A DNA stretch of 64,000 nt from an uncultured Pelagibacteraceae bacterium (GCA_902592675.1 CACJFJ010000002.1:62001-126000), one strand, 5' to 3'. Shown: positions 34,492-45,076, counted from the first letter of the stretch. Notes: a model not told the origin generated them from the sequence alone. Made by a program: numbers and translations.

Positions 34492-34567
34492 TGGCTCCTC
34501 GGGCAGGACTCGAACCTGCGACCAATTGATTAACAGTCAACTGCTCTACCAACTGAGCTACCGAGGA
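34492..34567 (-). tRNA. tRNA-Asn (anticodon GTT)
   Basis: Read on the minus strand, TCCTCGG and CCGAGGA pair as acceptor stem, followed by discriminator G and encoded CCA (34494-34492). D-arm GCTCAGTTGGTAGAGC, anticodon loop CTGTTAA and T-loop GTTCGAG are all present. Total 76 nt. Confidence 0.97.
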
Positions 34568-34616
34568 ATATAGAAAATCAACTTACTTTCTTTTTAAACT
34601 AAAACAAGATTTTTTT

Positions 34617-34690
34617 TGGAGGCAACGCCCGGAATCGAACCGGGATACAAGGATTTGCAATCCTCTGCGTAACCATTCCGCCACGTTGCC
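34617..34690 (-). tRNA. tRNA-Cys (anticodon GCA)
   Basis: On the minus strand GGCAACG pairs with CGTTGCC, followed by discriminator U and an encoded CCA (34619-34617). The anticodon loop TTGCAAA gives GCA, and the U73 discriminator is the identity element expected of a cysteine tRNA. It lies 49 bases upstream of tRNA-Asn on the same strand. Confidence 0.97.
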
Positions 34691-34811
34691 ATATGTTTTA
34701 GTAGATAGCTACATTGAGTTTTATATAAAATATTTGCAATTAGTCTATTAAATAAAGTTCTAATTTGATTATTGTTAATTTAAATTATTAAATTATAAAC
34801 TAATTACACCC

Positions 34812-37439
34812 ATGGTAAGTGATAAATATATACATTCAAAAGTTGAAGATAAGATTTATTCGTATTGGGAAAAAAACGATTTATTTAAACCTAAAAAAAA
34901 TTCAAAAAAATTTTCAATAGTTATTCCACCACCAAACGTTACTGGAAGTTTACACATGGGTCATGCATTGAATAATTCTATTCAAGATTTTTTAATTAGA
35001 TACTATCGAATGAATAATTACGAAACTTTATGGCAACCTGGTACTGACCATGCTGGTATTGCAACCCAAGCGCTTGTTGAAAAAAAAATAGAACAAGAAA
35101 ATTTAAATAAAAATAATTTGGGAAGAGAAAAATTTATTGAAAAAGTATGGGAATGGAAAAATCAGTATGGTGACATAATTATAAACCAATTAAAAAAACT
35201 TGGTTGCTCATGCGATTGGTCAAGAAATGCATTTACAATGGATGAAAATTTATCCAAATCCGTTATTAAAGTTTTTGTAGAATTACATAAAAAGAAATTA
35301 ATTTATAAAGCTGAAAAATTAGTTAATTGGGACACGGTGCTTAAAACAGCAATTTCAGATCTTGAGGTTGATCAAAGAGAGATGAACTCTAAAATATACT
35401 ATATTAGATATCCAATCGAAAATTCCTCAGAATTTATTACAATTGCTACTACAAGGCCCGAAACAATGCTTGGAGATACTGCTATTGCAGTTAATCCAAA
35501 AGACAAAAGATATAAAAATTATGTTAATAAAATAGTTAGAATTCCAATAGTAGGAAGAAAAATTAAAATTATCAAAGATAATTACGCAGACCCTGAGCAA
35601 GGAACTGGAGCATTAAAAATTACACCAGCGCACGATTTTAATGACTATGAAGTTGGCCAAAGAAATAAACTCGAAATTATAAATATTTTTACTGAAGAAG
35701 GGAAAATAAACGAAAATGCACCAAAAGATTATGTGGGCTTGGACAGATTTGATGCTCGTAAAAAAATATTAAGTGAGCTCAAAGAAAAAGATTATTTTGT
35801 TAAGGAAGAAAATATTAAAAATAAAGTTCCTTATGGTGATAGATCAAATTCTGTTATAGAACCTTTTCTAACAGAACAATGGTTCGTTGATGCAAAAAAA
35901 TTAGCTGTTAAAGCAAAAAAAATAGTCAAATCAAAAAAAACAAATTTTTTTCCAACTAACTGGTCTAAGACTTATTTTCAGTGGATGAACAATATAGAAC
36001 CCTGGTGTATCTCAAGACAGCTTTGGTGGGGCCATCAAATTCCTGCATGGTATGGACCTGATAAAAGAATATTTGTTGCTGTTAATGAAAAAGAAGCAAT
36101 TAAATTAGCTAAGAAATATTATAAAAGAGAGGTTAAGCTTAATAGAGATCCAGATGTACTTGATACATGGTTTTCATCTGGTTTATGGCCATTTGCTACT
36201 TTAGGTTGGCCAGATAAAAAAGATTATGTAAAAAAGTTTTATCCAACTACAGTTTTAGTAACTGGTTTTGATATAATTTTTTTCTGGGTAGCAAGAATGA
36301 TTATGTTTGGAATGGAATTTCTTAACAAAGAACCTTTTAAAGATATTTATGTTCATGCTTTAGTTAGAGATGAAAAAGGACAAAAAATGTCTAAGTCAAA
36401 AGGTAATGTTATTGATCCACTAGAATTAATAGAAAAATACAGTGCTGATGCTTTGAGATTTACTTTATTGTCCATGGCTTCACCAGGAACAGACGTTAAA
36501 CTTTCTGAAGATAGAGTTAAAGGGTATAGGAATTTTTTAAACAAATTATGGAACGCTAATAATTTTTTAGTTACAAATAAATGTGATTTTACTAAAACTG
36601 ATAAAGTTCCAAAAACGAAATTGAATATTAATAAATGGATCTATTCCGAGTTGATAGAAGTTAAAAACAAAATTCAAAAAAACATTGAGGATTATAGATT
36701 TGATGAGGCTGCAAGAAATGCTTATCAATTCGCTTGGCATTCATTTTGTGACTGGTATATCGAACTTTCAAAAACAATTCTTTATTCTGAGGATAAAAAA
36801 GCTCAAAAAGAGGTAAAAGAAGTATCTGCTTATATTTTCAAACAAATACTTGTAATGCTTCATCCTTTTATTCCATTTGTGACTGAAGAAATATGGTTAA
36901 GAAACAAGTTTGATAAATCAAATAAAAATTTTCTCATGTATAAAAATTGGCCATCTGGTAAAGTTAAAAAAGATCAATCTCAAAAAGATGTTGAAAAAAT
37001 TATTAATATCATTTCGGAATTAAGATCATTTAAAAATGAGTTAAATGTAAGCCCAGGTTCATTTGTTGATATATCAATTAATAAAATTGCTAAAAAGAAC
37101 AAAACTTTAATGTCTAATAATGAAGTAGTCCTTAAGAGACTTGGTCGGATTAATAATTTTTATGAAAAAGATCAAGCAAAGCCATCAGCTACACTAGTTA
37201 TATCTGGAGACATATTTAAGATATATTTTGATGAAAATGTTGATTTAAATCTAATAAAAGAAAATCTAGTCAAAAGACAGAGCAAATATCAAGAAGAAAT
37301 GGACAAGATATCACAACGATTATCAAATAAGGGATTTACTGATAGAGCACCAAAAAATATTGTTGAACAAGAAAAAACTAACTATAGTAATTTAAAAAAT
37401 GATATCAAAAAAATATCTTTAACTATTAAGAATTTATAA
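34812..37439 (+). CDS. valS: Valyl-tRNA synthetase
   Basis: The 875-residue class I synthetase has the HIGH-type motif [15 protein letters not shown] near 38-52, the editing-domain [18 protein letters not shown] near 215-232, the [16 protein letters not shown] segment near 395-410 and the KMSKS loop [14 protein letters not shown] near 523. A C-terminal coiled-coil arm (about 810-875) protects the tRNA, as in bacterial ValRS. It charges tRNA-Val in the cytoplasm. The stop overlaps the ilvD start by one base (TAATG), linking valyl-tRNA charging and valine synthesis in one unit. Confidence 0.97.
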   Translation: MVSDKYIHSKVEDKIYSYWEKNDLFKPKKNSKKFSIVIPPPNVTGSLHMGHALNNSIQDFLIRYYRMNNYETLWQPGTDHAGIATQALVEKKIEQENLNKNNLGREKFIEKVWEWKNQYGDIIINQLKKLGCSCDWSRNAFTMDENLSKSVIKVFVELHKKKLIYKAEKLVNWDTVLKTAISDLEVDQREMNSKIYYIRYPIENSSEFITIATTRPETMLGDTAIAVNPKDKRYKNYVNKIVRIPIVGRKIKIIKDNYADPEQGTGALKITPAHDFNDYEVGQRNKLEIINIFTEEGKINENAPKDYVGLDRFDARKKILSELKEKDYFVKEENIKNKVPYGDRSNSVIEPFLTEQWFVDAKKLAVKAKKIVKSKKTNFFPTNWSKTYFQWMNNIEPWCISRQLWWGHQIPAWYGPDKRIFVAVNEKEAIKLAKKYYKREVKLNRDPDVLDTWFSSGLWPFATLGWPDKKDYVKKFYPTTVLVTGFDIIFFWVARMIMFGMEFLNKEPFKDIYVHALVRDEKGQKMSKSKGNVIDPLELIEKYSADALRFTLLSMASPGTDVKLSEDRVKGYRNFLNKLWNANNFLVTNKCDFTKTDKVPKTKLNINKWIYSELIEVKNKIQKNIEDYRFDEAARNAYQFAWHSFCDWYIELSKTILYSEDKKAQKEVKEVSAYIFKQILVMLHPFIPFVTEEIWLRNKFDKSNKNFLMYKNWPSGKVKKDQSQKDVEKIINIISELRSFKNELNVSPGSFVDISINKIAKKNKTLMSNNEVVLKRLGRINNFYEKDQAKPSATLVISGDIFKIYFDENVDLNLIKENLVKRQSKYQEEMDKISQRLSNKGFTDRAPKNIVEQEKTNYSNLKNDIKKISLTIKNL

Positions 37440-39157
37440 TGCGGAAGTTTAATAAGAAAAAATTACCGAGTAGACATACATCTTTAGGTGCAGATAGGGC
37501 TCCACATAGATCTTTTTATTATGCAATGGGTGAGACTGAAAAAGATGTATCAAAACCATTTATTGGAGTTGTATCAACATGGAATGAGGCTGCTCCATGC
37601 AACATCGCTTTAATGAGACAGGCTCAATCGGTTAAAAAGGGTGTAAGAGCTTCAGGTGGAACACCAAGAGAATTTTGTACAATCACGGTTACTGATGGTA
37701 TTGCAATGGGTCACGAGGGAATGAAATCATCATTGATTTCAAGAGAAGTAATAGCAGATAGTGCCGAATTAACTGTTAGAGGTCACTGTTATGATGCATT
37801 AGTAGGTATCGCAGGTTGTGATAAGTCTTTACCAGGTTTAATGATGTCCATGGTTCGATTAAATGTTCCAAGTGTTTTTATTTATGGTGGATCAATACTC
37901 CCAGGAAAATATAAAGGTAAAGATGTAACAGTGGTAGATGTTTTTGAAGCTGTTGGAAAACATTCATCAGGACAAATGTCAGCAAAAGAATTAAGAAAAT
38001 TAGAATTAGTTGCATGTCCAACAGCTGGAGCTTGTGGTGGTCAATTTACAGCTAACACTATGGCCTGTGTATCAGAAGCAATTGGTTTAGCTTTACCTTA
38101 TTCAGCAGGAACACCTGCTCCATATGAAGAAAGAGATAAGTATGCAAAAGCAAGTGGTCGAATGGTAATGGAATTATTAGCTAAAAGAATTAAACCAAGA
38201 GATATCGTTACAAGAAAAGCATTAGAAAATGCAGCAACTATTGTTGCGGCAACCGGTGGTTCAACTAATGCTGCATTACACTTACCAGCAATTGCTAATG
38301 AAGCTGGAATTAAATTTGATTTAATGGATGTTGCAAAAATATTTAAAAGAACACCTTATCTTGCAGATTTAAAACCAGGTGGAAAATATGTTGCAAAAGA
38401 TATGTGGTTAGCAGGTGGTGTGCCGATGCTTTTGAAAACTTTATATGATGGTGGCTACATCCATGGTGACTGTATGACAGTTACAGGAAAAACAATGAAA
38501 GAAAATTTAAAGGGAATAAAATTTAATCCGAAACAAAAAGTTTTAAGAGCTTATAACAGGCCCTTATCACCTGATGGAGGTGTTGTAGGATTAAAAGGTA
38601 ATTTAGCTCCTGAAGGTGCAATAGTGAAAATTGCAGGATTAAAAAAATTACAATTTACTGGCAAAGCAAGATGTTTTGATAATGAAGAAAGTGCAATGAA
38701 AGCAGTTCAAAGTAGAAAATATAAAGATGGTGATGTAATCATTATTAGATACGAAGGACCAGTAGGGGGACCAGGTATGAGAGAAATGCTCTCAACAACT
38801 GGTGCAATTTATGGTCAAGGTAAAGGAGAGAAAGTTGCTTTAATTACTGATGGAAGATTTTCAGGAGCAACAAGAGGATTTTGCGTAGGTCACGTTGGAC
38901 CAGAGGCTGCTTTAGGCGGACCATTAGCTCTTTTACGTAATGGAGATGTTATTGATATTGATGCTAAAAAAGGAACAATTAATGTTCGATTAACAAGAGC
39001 ACAATTAGCTTCAAGAAAAAGAAAATGGAAGGCTAGAAAATCTGATTTTGGCTCAGGAACACTTTGGAAATATGCACAAACAGTTGGACCGGCATATTTA
39101 GGAGCACCAACACATCCTGGTAAGAAAAAAGAAGTTAAGGATTACTCAAAAATTTGA
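37439..39157 (+). CDS. ilvD: Dihydroxy-acid dehydratase
   Basis: The 572-residue enzyme has the IlvD/Edd cluster cysteines in AAPCNIALM near 57, [11 protein letters not shown] near 122 and [16 protein letters not shown] near 193. [24 protein letters not shown] near 475-495 is the conserved C-terminal active-site segment. It dehydrates 2,3-dihydroxy-isovalerate and 2,3-dihydroxy-3-methylvalerate in branched-chain amino-acid synthesis using an iron-sulfur cluster. No other ilv gene is in the window. Base composition is noticeably less AT-rich than the surface island. Confidence 0.97.
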   Translation: MRKFNKKKLPSRHTSLGADRAPHRSFYYAMGETEKDVSKPFIGVVSTWNEAAPCNIALMRQAQSVKKGVRASGGTPREFCTITVTDGIAMGHEGMKSSLISREVIADSAELTVRGHCYDALVGIAGCDKSLPGLMMSMVRLNVPSVFIYGGSILPGKYKGKDVTVVDVFEAVGKHSSGQMSAKELRKLELVACPTAGACGGQFTANTMACVSEAIGLALPYSAGTPAPYEERDKYAKASGRMVMELLAKRIKPRDIVTRKALENAATIVAATGGSTNAALHLPAIANEAGIKFDLMDVAKIFKRTPYLADLKPGGKYVAKDMWLAGGVPMLLKTLYDGGYIHGDCMTVTGKTMKENLKGIKFNPKQKVLRAYNRPLSPDGGVVGLKGNLAPEGAIVKIAGLKKLQFTGKARCFDNEESAMKAVQSRKYKDGDVIIIRYEGPVGGPGMREMLSTTGAIYGQGKGEKVALITDGRFSGATRGFCVGHVGPEAALGGPLALLRNGDVIDIDAKKGTINVRLTRAQLASRKRKWKARKSDFGSGTLWKYAQTVGPAYLGAPTHPGKKKEVKDYSKI

Positions 39158-40347
39158 TGAAAATTCGCCCAGTTATTTTATGTGGTGGAGCAGGAACAAG
39201 ACTTTGGCCTAATGCTAAAAAACATCAAGCTAAACAGTTTATAGACTTTGGTAATTGGACTTTATTGGGAAAAACTCTTGATAGAGTAAAAGCGTCTATA
39301 TTTGATGCACCAATTATAAGCACTAATGCAAAATATTTAAGACAAGTAAAACAACATTTAAAAAAACACAAAATAAGAAAATTCAAGATAGTTTTAGAGC
39401 CAGCAAAAAGAAATACTGCACCCGCTATATTAAGTACGGCTTTAATTAAAGACATTCCAAACGAACAACCATTAATGTTTTTGGCTGCTGATCATTTGAT
39501 AGAAAAAGTTGGTTTATTAAATAAGGCTATCAAAAAAAATCAAAAGAAACTTACTCATAACAATATCTTTATTTTTGGGATTAAACCCAAAATGCCCTCA
39601 AGTGAATTTGGTTATTTTTTAACAAAAAGTAACAAAGTAACTAGATTTGTAGAAAAACCCAAAAAGGCTAAAGCTAAACAAATAATTAGTAAAAAAGGTT
39701 ATTGGAATTCTGGAATGTTTTATTTGAGAAAAGACTCAATAATAAATAATTTTAAGAAATACCAACCAAATATTTATCGAAATTGTAATAAAGCAGTATT
39801 AAAAGCAAAATATAAAAGTAATGTATATTATTTAAACAAACAATCTTTCACAAAAGCAAAAGCCAAGTCTTTTGACTATGCAATATTAGAAAAAACCAAA
39901 GATATAAATGCTATCAAATTAGATATTCCTTGGTCTGATTTAGGATCTTGGAAAGAAATCTGTAAGATGTATGGACGAAATAAAAGACATTATTATAAAA
40001 AGAAGAATGTATTTCATAGACCTTGGGGCAGTTATGTAAATCTATTTAACGGTAAGGAATTTTTAATTAAAGAATTATATGTAAAACCAAAAGGTATATT
40101 AAGTCTTCAAAAACATCATCATAGAGCTGAGCACTGGGTAGTTACTCATGGTAAGCCTAAAATTACATTAAATAAGAAATATTTTACTATGAAACCTGAT
40201 GAAACTATTTTTATTCCACTAGGTGCAATTCATAGAATAGAAAATCCCTATAAAAAACCAGTCAAAATTATTGAAGCACAAGTAGGCTCAATTTTAAAAG
40301 AAACTGATATAGTTAGATACCAAGATATTTATGGAAGAATAAAATAA
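39157..40347 (+). CDS. manC: Mannose-1-phosphate guanylyltransferase, short bifunctional type
   Basis: From the ATG at 39157 (overlapping the ilvD TGA by one base) the protein has 396 residues. The N-terminal half is a nucleotidyltransferase (ILCGGAGTRLWPNAKKHQAK near 5-24, LAADHLI near 110, FVEKPKK near 168). The C-terminal 115 residues form a type II mannose-6-phosphate isomerase cupin: HRPWGSYVNL near 288 and SLQKHHHRAEHWVVTHG near 318-334 with metal-binding histidines. It makes GDP-mannose for surface polysaccharide and perhaps also isomerises mannose 6-phosphate. It is shorter than the usual 470 residues, the difference falling mainly in the N-terminal domain. The convergent lipid kinase stops at the next base. 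Confidence 0.88.
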   Translation: MKIRPVILCGGAGTRLWPNAKKHQAKQFIDFGNWTLLGKTLDRVKASIFDAPIISTNAKYLRQVKQHLKKHKIRKFKIVLEPAKRNTAPAILSTALIKDIPNEQPLMFLAADHLIEKVGLLNKAIKKNQKKLTHNNIFIFGIKPKMPSSEFGYFLTKSNKVTRFVEKPKKAKAKQIISKKGYWNSGMFYLRKDSIINNFKKYQPNIYRNCNKAVLKAKYKSNVYYLNKQSFTKAKAKSFDYAILEKTKDINAIKLDIPWSDLGSWKEICKMYGRNKRHYYKKKNVFHRPWGSYVNLFNGKEFLIKELYVKPKGILSLQKHHHRAEHWVVTHGKPKITLNKKYFTMKPDETIFIPLGAIHRIENPYKKPVKIIEAQVGSILKETDIVRYQDIYGRIK

Positions 40348-41232
40348 TTATTTTACAAGAAAATTCACTTTTTTATTTGATAGATTTAAATGAATTTTTT
40401 TATATGAACCAAAATTATCTCCATCAATTTGAACAGGTATCAAATCATTTCCATCAATTGTAATGTTTTGTGCATAAGTAGTAATAACATTTTTATTTTT
40501 ACTTAAATCACCATTAAGAATTATTAAAAAAATTGAATATAATAAACTAATCCTAGTCAAATCTTTAAATATATAGGTGACTAATTTCTCTTCAAAAATA
40601 TTTGTTTTATTTATTTTATGATGTCCAGCGTAATATTTGGTATTTGAAGATAATATCCAGTCTGCTTGATAAAATTGACCATCAAAAGTGACATTTAACT
40701 TTTTATTATTCATAAACAAGAAATATTGAAAACCTTTGATACCAAATATAATTTTACCTAGAATCTTTTTTATTTTTGAATTAATTGAATGAACAATTTT
40801 TGCATCCCATCCTATACCAGCCATTAAAAAGAAATAATTATCGTTAATTTTTACAAGATTAGAGGATTTATAATTATTAGAAACCAACACATTTACTATA
40901 TCATCAACTTTTTTATTCATTGATAATTCAGCTTGAAGCAAATTTGCAGTGCCAGCAGGAATATAACCTATGGCAAAATCGTCTTTAAAATCAAAATTAT
41001 TTTTAATTAATTCATTAATTGCAAAAGAAACTGAACCATCACCACCAGCTACTATTAGTCGATCATAATTTTTTTGATTAAAATTTTTGAAAATTTTCTT
41101 AGCTTGATTTATTGTTTTTGTTTCAAAGTAGTCTACAGAAATATTCTCTTTTAACTTAGATAAAATCCTATTTATGAATATAGATTTTCTTCCAGAGGAA
41201 GAATTCAAATTATAAATCAAACAACATAACAT
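40348..41232 (-). CDS. Diacylglycerol kinase-like lipid kinase (DagK/YegS family)
   Basis: The 294-residue protein has the DAGK catalytic-domain motifs: YNLNSSSGRKS at the start, LIVAGGDGSVSFAINELI near 60-77, and AIGYIPAGTANLLQAEL near 87-103 with the PAGT(A/G)N signature. It would phosphorylate a lipid such as diacylglycerol with ATP at the membrane. It is divergent from plcP with 98 bases between the starts, and a Pho-box-like repeat pointing towards it lies in that gap. In phosphate starvation PlcP releases diacylglycerol, so a kinase returning part of it to phosphatidate is a reasonable role. Confidence 0.82.
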   Translation of the reverse strand: MLCCLIYNLNSSSGRKSIFINRILSKLKENISVDYFETKTINQAKKIFKNFNQKNYDRLIVAGGDGSVSFAINELIKNNFDFKDDFAIGYIPAGTANLLQAELSMNKKVDDIVNVLVSNNYKSSNLVKINDNYFFLMAGIGWDAKIVHSINSKIKKILGKIIFGIKGFQYFLFMNNKKLNVTFDGQFYQADWILSSNTKYYAGHHKINKTNIFEEKLVTYIFKDLTRISLLYSIFLIILNGDLSKNKNVITTYAQNITIDGNDLIPVQIDGDNFGSYKKIHLNLSNKKVNFLVK

Positions 41233-41251
41233 AATTATTCCTTAAAAAATT

Positions 41252-41269
41252 TTTAACAAATTTGTAACA
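41252..41269 (+). promoter_or_regulatory. Pho-box-like direct repeat before plcP
   Basis: TTTAACA (41252-41258), four bases, then TGTAACA (41263-41269) give an 11-base period, the geometry of a PhoB box. It starts 79 bases before the plcP ATG. The same unit precedes pstS. Confidence 0.65.
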
Positions 41270-41298
41270 TTCAAATGAAATAAGAAGTACATGATTCG

Positions 41299-41316
41299 TG
41301 TTACAGTTGTATTAAA
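41299..41316 (-). promoter_or_regulatory. Pho-box-like direct repeat before the lipid kinase gene
   Basis: Read on the minus strand: TTTAATA (41316-41310), CAAC, TGTAACA (41305-41299). This differs from the plcP box by one base in the repeat units and points the other way, towards the lipid kinase start at 41232. Confidence 0.55.
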
Positions 41317-41330
41317 ATATAGGTCTTTAA

Positions 41331-42143
41331 ATGCCTAATTTACTTAAATATAAAAGTATATTTATTTCTGATGTTCATTTAGGTACCAAGGGTTGTCAGG
41401 CGAAAAAACTTTTAGAGTTTTTTAAAAACTCAAGATCCGAAAATCTTTATCTTGTAGGGGACATTATAGATATCTGGGAAATGCAAAAAAGTTTTTTTTG
41501 GCCTCAAGAACATAATGATGTAATCCAAAAAATTTTAAGAAAAGCTAGACATGGTACCAAAGTTTTCTACATAATGGGTAATCATGACGAAATGTTAAGA
41601 AAATTTATTCCAATGCATTTTGGTGACATCCATATGGTTAATAGAGTTATTCATGAAACAAATGCAGGAAAAAAATATGTTGTTGTTCATGGTGATGCTT
41701 GGGATGGTGTTATGAAACATGCTAAATGGTTATCTAAACTTGGATCAATAGCCTATAATTTACTATTAAAATTAAATGTAATAATTAATTTTTTTAGAAG
41801 ATTGAGAGGAAAAGAATATTGGTCTCTTGCAAAATTTTTAAAGTATAAAGTCAAAAATGCAGTTAAATATATTGGTGAATATGAAAAAACACTTTCAGAT
41901 TATGCAAAAAGAAAAAAATTTGATGGAATTATTTGTGGCCACATCCATCATGCTGAGGATAGAGACTTTAATGGGGTCAATTATTTAAATTGTGGAGACT
42001 GGGTTGAATCTTGTACCGCATTAGCCGAAAATTATGATGGTAGTTTTGAAATATTATATTGGGACAAAATAAGAGAACAATATTTAGACGATAAAGAAAT
42101 AATTGAACCAATTAAAACTGAAGAATTAAAAAAAGCTTCATAA
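41331..42143 (+). CDS. plcP: Metallophosphoesterase, PlcP-type phospholipase C
   Basis: The 270-residue protein has the calcineurin-like motifs in order: ISDVHLG near 12, VGDIIDIWE near 41, MGNHDEML near 81, VVHGDAWD near 113 and CGHIHHAED near 207. Sequence of this type is shared by LpxH (lipid A synthesis) and by PlcP, which removes head groups from phospholipids under phosphate starvation. A GT4 glycosyltransferase gene 3 bases downstream, phoR next and a Pho-box-like repeat upstream favour PlcP. It lacks a signal peptide, consistent with action on the cytoplasmic membrane face. LpxH cannot be fully excluded by eye. Confidence 0.82.
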   Translation: MPNLLKYKSIFISDVHLGTKGCQAKKLLEFFKNSRSENLYLVGDIIDIWEMQKSFFWPQEHNDVIQKILRKARHGTKVFYIMGNHDEMLRKFIPMHFGDIHMVNRVIHETNAGKKYVVVHGDAWDGVMKHAKWLSKLGSIAYNLLLKLNVIINFFRRLRGKEYWSLAKFLKYKVKNAVKYIGEYEKTLSDYAKRKKFDGIICGHIHHAEDRDFNGVNYLNCGDWVESCTALAENYDGSFEILYWDKIREQYLDDKEIIEPIKTEELKKAS

Positions 42144-42146
42144 TTA

Positions 42147-43154
42147 ATGAAAATTTTAATTGCTACAGATGCATATTTTCCACAAGTAAATGGTGTCGTA
42201 AGAACCTTACATGAAACAGGCAATGTATTAAAAGAACAAGGTCATAGAATAGAATATATTACACCTGACTTATTTTTTACTTTTCCGATGCCGAAATATA
42301 ATGAAATTAAGTTGTCTATAAATGTATGGCCAAGAGTTGGTAATTTAATAAAGAAAATCAATCCAGATGCAATTCATATCGCTACCGAAGGCCCGATAGG
42401 CATTATGGCAAGAAGATATTGTTTAAAAAATAATCTAAAGTTTACTACGAGTTTCCATACAAGATTTGATAAATATCTAAAACTTTACTTTCCTATTATA
42501 CCAGCAAAATGGGCTGAAAAATTCTTAGCAAATTTTCATAATAAGGCTGAGAGAATTTTAGTAACTACAGAGTCTATGAGAAAAGAATTAATCGATATAG
42601 GTATAGATGACAATAAAATGATTACTTGGACTAGAGGAGGAAATCATGGAGCTTTTAAGAACCCTAAAAAAATTGATTTACCTCATAAAAGACCTATTTG
42701 GATTTATGTTGGAAGAGTTGCAGTTGAAAAAAACATAAGAGCTTTCTTAGAATGTGATTTAGAAGGTACAAAAATAATTATAGGAAAAGGACCTGATTTA
42801 AAAAAATTGAAAAAAGAATTTCCTAAAGATATTTTTTTAGGGGAAAAAACAAATGGGGAATTAGCATCACATTTTGCATCTTCTGATGTTTTTGTTTTCC
42901 CTAGTAAAACAGATACATTTGGAATTGTAGTTACAGAAGCTTTAAATTGTGGAACACCTGTTGCTGCGTATCCTGTTCCAGGTCCTAAAGATATATTTGA
43001 AGGATCCAAAATAAATTGTTTAGATAATGATCTTAAAGTTTCGGCCCATAAAGCCTTGAAAGTTAATAGAAATGATTGTCTTGAATTTGCAAAAAAATTC
43101 ACTTGGGAAGAAACAGCAAAAATATTTTTTAACAATATTTCACCAAATCATTAG
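42147..43154 (+). CDS. agt: GT4 glycosyltransferase, probable Agt diacylglycerol glycosyltransferase
   Basis: The 335-residue protein is a GT-B fold GT4 enzyme: DAYFPQVNGVVRTLHE near 8-23, TSFHTRFDKYLK near 100, PIWIYVGRVAVEKNIRAFLE near 182 (donor-side Rossmann start) and DTFGIVVTEALNCGTPVAA near 255-273, the DX7E-type donor motif. Together with PlcP (3 bases upstream) it matches the marine lipid-remodelling pair: PlcP frees diacylglycerol and Agt adds glucose or glucuronate to give glycolipids that need no phosphorus. phoR lies 65 bases downstream. Confidence 0.82.
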   Translation: MKILIATDAYFPQVNGVVRTLHETGNVLKEQGHRIEYITPDLFFTFPMPKYNEIKLSINVWPRVGNLIKKINPDAIHIATEGPIGIMARRYCLKNNLKFTTSFHTRFDKYLKLYFPIIPAKWAEKFLANFHNKAERILVTTESMRKELIDIGIDDNKMITWTRGGNHGAFKNPKKIDLPHKRPIWIYVGRVAVEKNIRAFLECDLEGTKIIIGKGPDLKKLKKEFPKDIFLGEKTNGELASHFASSDVFVFPSKTDTFGIVVTEALNCGTPVAAYPVPGPKDIFEGSKINCLDNDLKVSAHKALKVNRNDCLEFAKKFTWEETAKIFFNNISPNH

Positions 43155-43219
43155 TTAATTTTTCTTTAATTTATTTGCATTAAAAAGTGTAATGATGCAA
43201 AATTAAGCCGTCTAAATTT

Positions 43220-44365
43220 ATGGAATATTTCATCATTCTACTCATAGCTGTAATAGTTTATCTTCTCTATTTACTTAATCAAAAAAAAAACAAATCAATA
43301 AATACCGCTACAATAATTAATAAAAGAGAGGAAAAAACCAAAAGAGTAATTATTGATGAACTTGAGGATCAGTTTTTTGCATTAAATAAATTTAACATAA
43401 TTAAATATGCAAATCCAAGTGCATTAAAAAGATTTGGAAGTAATTTAATTGATAAAAACATATCCTCTGTAATTCGAAAACCAGAATTAATAGAAAATAT
43501 TGAAAAAGCTATTGTTGAAAATAAAACAAAAAATATTGACATTGAAATAGACCTCCCATCATATCAATTTTATAAAATTTATATTATTCCTGGTCCAACT
43601 CATTTATTTACTGAACCAGATTCTGTTGTGTTATTTTTAAAAGATTTTACTGAAATTACAAAAGCACAAAAATTTAAAACTGATTTTGTCGCTAATGTAA
43701 GCCATGAATTAAGAACACCTTTAATGGCAATCAAAGGATCATTAGAAACAATTGAGGGCCCAGCGTCTGATGATGAAAAGGCTAAAAAAAAATTTATGAA
43801 AATAATGACTGATCAATCAAATAGAATGGAAAATTTAATTAATGATCTTTTAATACTCACAAGAATTGAATTAGAAGAACACATAAGGCCAAACTCTTTA
43901 GTTGATATAAATGATCTTTTCAAAACAATCATCAGTAATTTTGAGATTATTTTAAAAAGAAAGAAATTAAATATTAATTTATCTCTCGCTAATCCAACGA
44001 TTGTTATTGGAGATGAAAAAAAATTACAAACTGTTTTTTCTAATCTTTTAGATAATGCAATTAAGTATTCAAAGGAAAATAAGTCTATTTTTATATCAAG
44101 CAAAATTAGCGATGGTAAATTGTTAGAAAAAAATTTTATGATCAGTATTAAAGACGAAGGTGTTGGCATTCCTCAAAGATATATTTCTAGAATTACAGAA
44201 AGATTTTTTAGGGTAGATCTTGAACAAAGTAACAAGGTTGGTGGAACTGGTTTAGGATTAGCTATTGTTAAACATATAGTTACTCAACATCGTGGACACT
44301 ATGAGATTCTAAGTGAGGAAAACCAAGGAACTGAAATTCAAATTTATTTACCAGCGAAAACTTAA
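43220..44365 (+). CDS. phoR: Phosphate-responsive sensor histidine kinase
   Basis: The 381-residue protein has one N-terminal membrane helix (residues 2-20), a PAS-like domain (about 45-145), a HisKA domain with the phosphorylated histidine in NVSHELRTPLMAIKG near 165, and a HATPase_c domain with N-box DNAIKYS near 280, DEGVGIP near 315 and GGTGLGLAIVKHI near 345. It would phosphorylate PhoB. The single short helix and lack of a periplasmic domain match PhoR, which senses phosphate through the Pst transporter and PhoU encoded downstream. Confidence 0.92.
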   Translation: MEYFIILLIAVIVYLLYLLNQKKNKSINTATIINKREEKTKRVIIDELEDQFFALNKFNIIKYANPSALKRFGSNLIDKNISSVIRKPELIENIEKAIVENKTKNIDIEIDLPSYQFYKIYIIPGPTHLFTEPDSVVLFLKDFTEITKAQKFKTDFVANVSHELRTPLMAIKGSLETIEGPASDDEKAKKKFMKIMTDQSNRMENLINDLLILTRIELEEHIRPNSLVDINDLFKTIISNFEIILKRKKLNINLSLANPTIVIGDEKKLQTVFSNLLDNAIKYSKENKSIFISSKISDGKLLEKNFMISIKDEGVGIPQRYISRITERFFRVDLEQSNKVGGTGLGLAIVKHIVTQHRGHYEILSEENQGTEIQIYLPAKT

Positions 44366-44456
44366 ATTTAAAAAATATTATATTGTAATAGTTTTAGAAG
44401 GTTTTTTTAACAATTCTTTACTTGATTAATGTTAATCTTTTAATTAATTTTTTTAT

Positions 44457-45065
44457 ATGGTTAAAATATTCAAAAATATTTTGATTTTTGCTTTTTTATT
44501 AAGCTCTATAACAACAAGTGTTTTTTCTAAAGATATCACAACATTATTAAGAAATCAGCAACTTACAGTTTTTGATATTGGAATTTTTAGATTAGAGGCA
44601 GATTTGAAAACTTCATATCCTTCTATTAAAGATCATTTAGAAGTTACTGAAGCTGAATTTTATACAGACGTAGTTACCTCGTATTCAAAAAATTCAATTG
44701 ATTTAATTGTTTCTGTTCCTATGAATAGAAATCTCAAGAAGGAAAATTATTTTTCAGATTCTTTTAGATGTAGGAATATTTTTAATTCTGTAAGAGATTT
44801 TTTATTGAGGAATGAAAATTTGAGTAATTATAGATATACTATGGCTACAAGCTATTTAACCTCTATATTTTCAACCCCAAGTTCATGGCCAAGCTGGAGA
44901 TATGATGAAAAAATTAGAGAGGAATTAGTTAACTTAGTAAAACTAGAAATAACTTTACGTCCAACCAAAGAACTAGCTCTTAATGAACAGGTAAACCCTG
45001 TTTCATGTATTGGTGGCTTAGAAACTGATATTGATCAAATAATTATATCAAAAAAATACAACTAA
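44457..45065 (+). CDS. Secreted protein of unknown function in the pho locus
   Basis: The 202-residue protein has a signal peptide (FKNILIFAFLLSSITTSVFS, cut before KD). The mature part has no family I recognise. It contains TVFDIGIFRLEADLK near 36, two cysteines (in FRCRNIF near 103 and VSCIGGL near 183) that may form a disulfide, and a stretch PSSWPSWRYDEKI near 140. The position between phoR and pstS suggests a role in phosphate acquisition or in modulating Pst, but this is inference from context only. A degenerate half Pho box (TTTAACA at 44406-44412) lies upstream. The pstS gene follows 109 bases later with its own promoter. Confidence 0.7.
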   Translation: MVKIFKNILIFAFLLSSITTSVFSKDITTLLRNQQLTVFDIGIFRLEADLKTSYPSIKDHLEVTEAEFYTDVVTSYSKNSIDLIVSVPMNRNLKKENYFSDSFRCRNIFNSVRDFLLRNENLSNYRYTMATSYLTSIFSTPSSWPSWRYDEKIREELVNLVKLEITLRPTKELALNEQVNPVSCIGGLETDIDQIIISKKYN

Positions 45066-45076
45066 AAAGTTACCTT

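Noticed and set aside
42704-43135. 143-codon minus-strand frame
   Set aside because: Shadow of the GT4 gene, which has its donor-binding motif here; no start signal for the antisense frame.
44406-44423. Pho box before the secreted unknown protein
   Set aside because: TTTAACA is followed after 4 bases by TTTACTT, which matches the second unit poorly.
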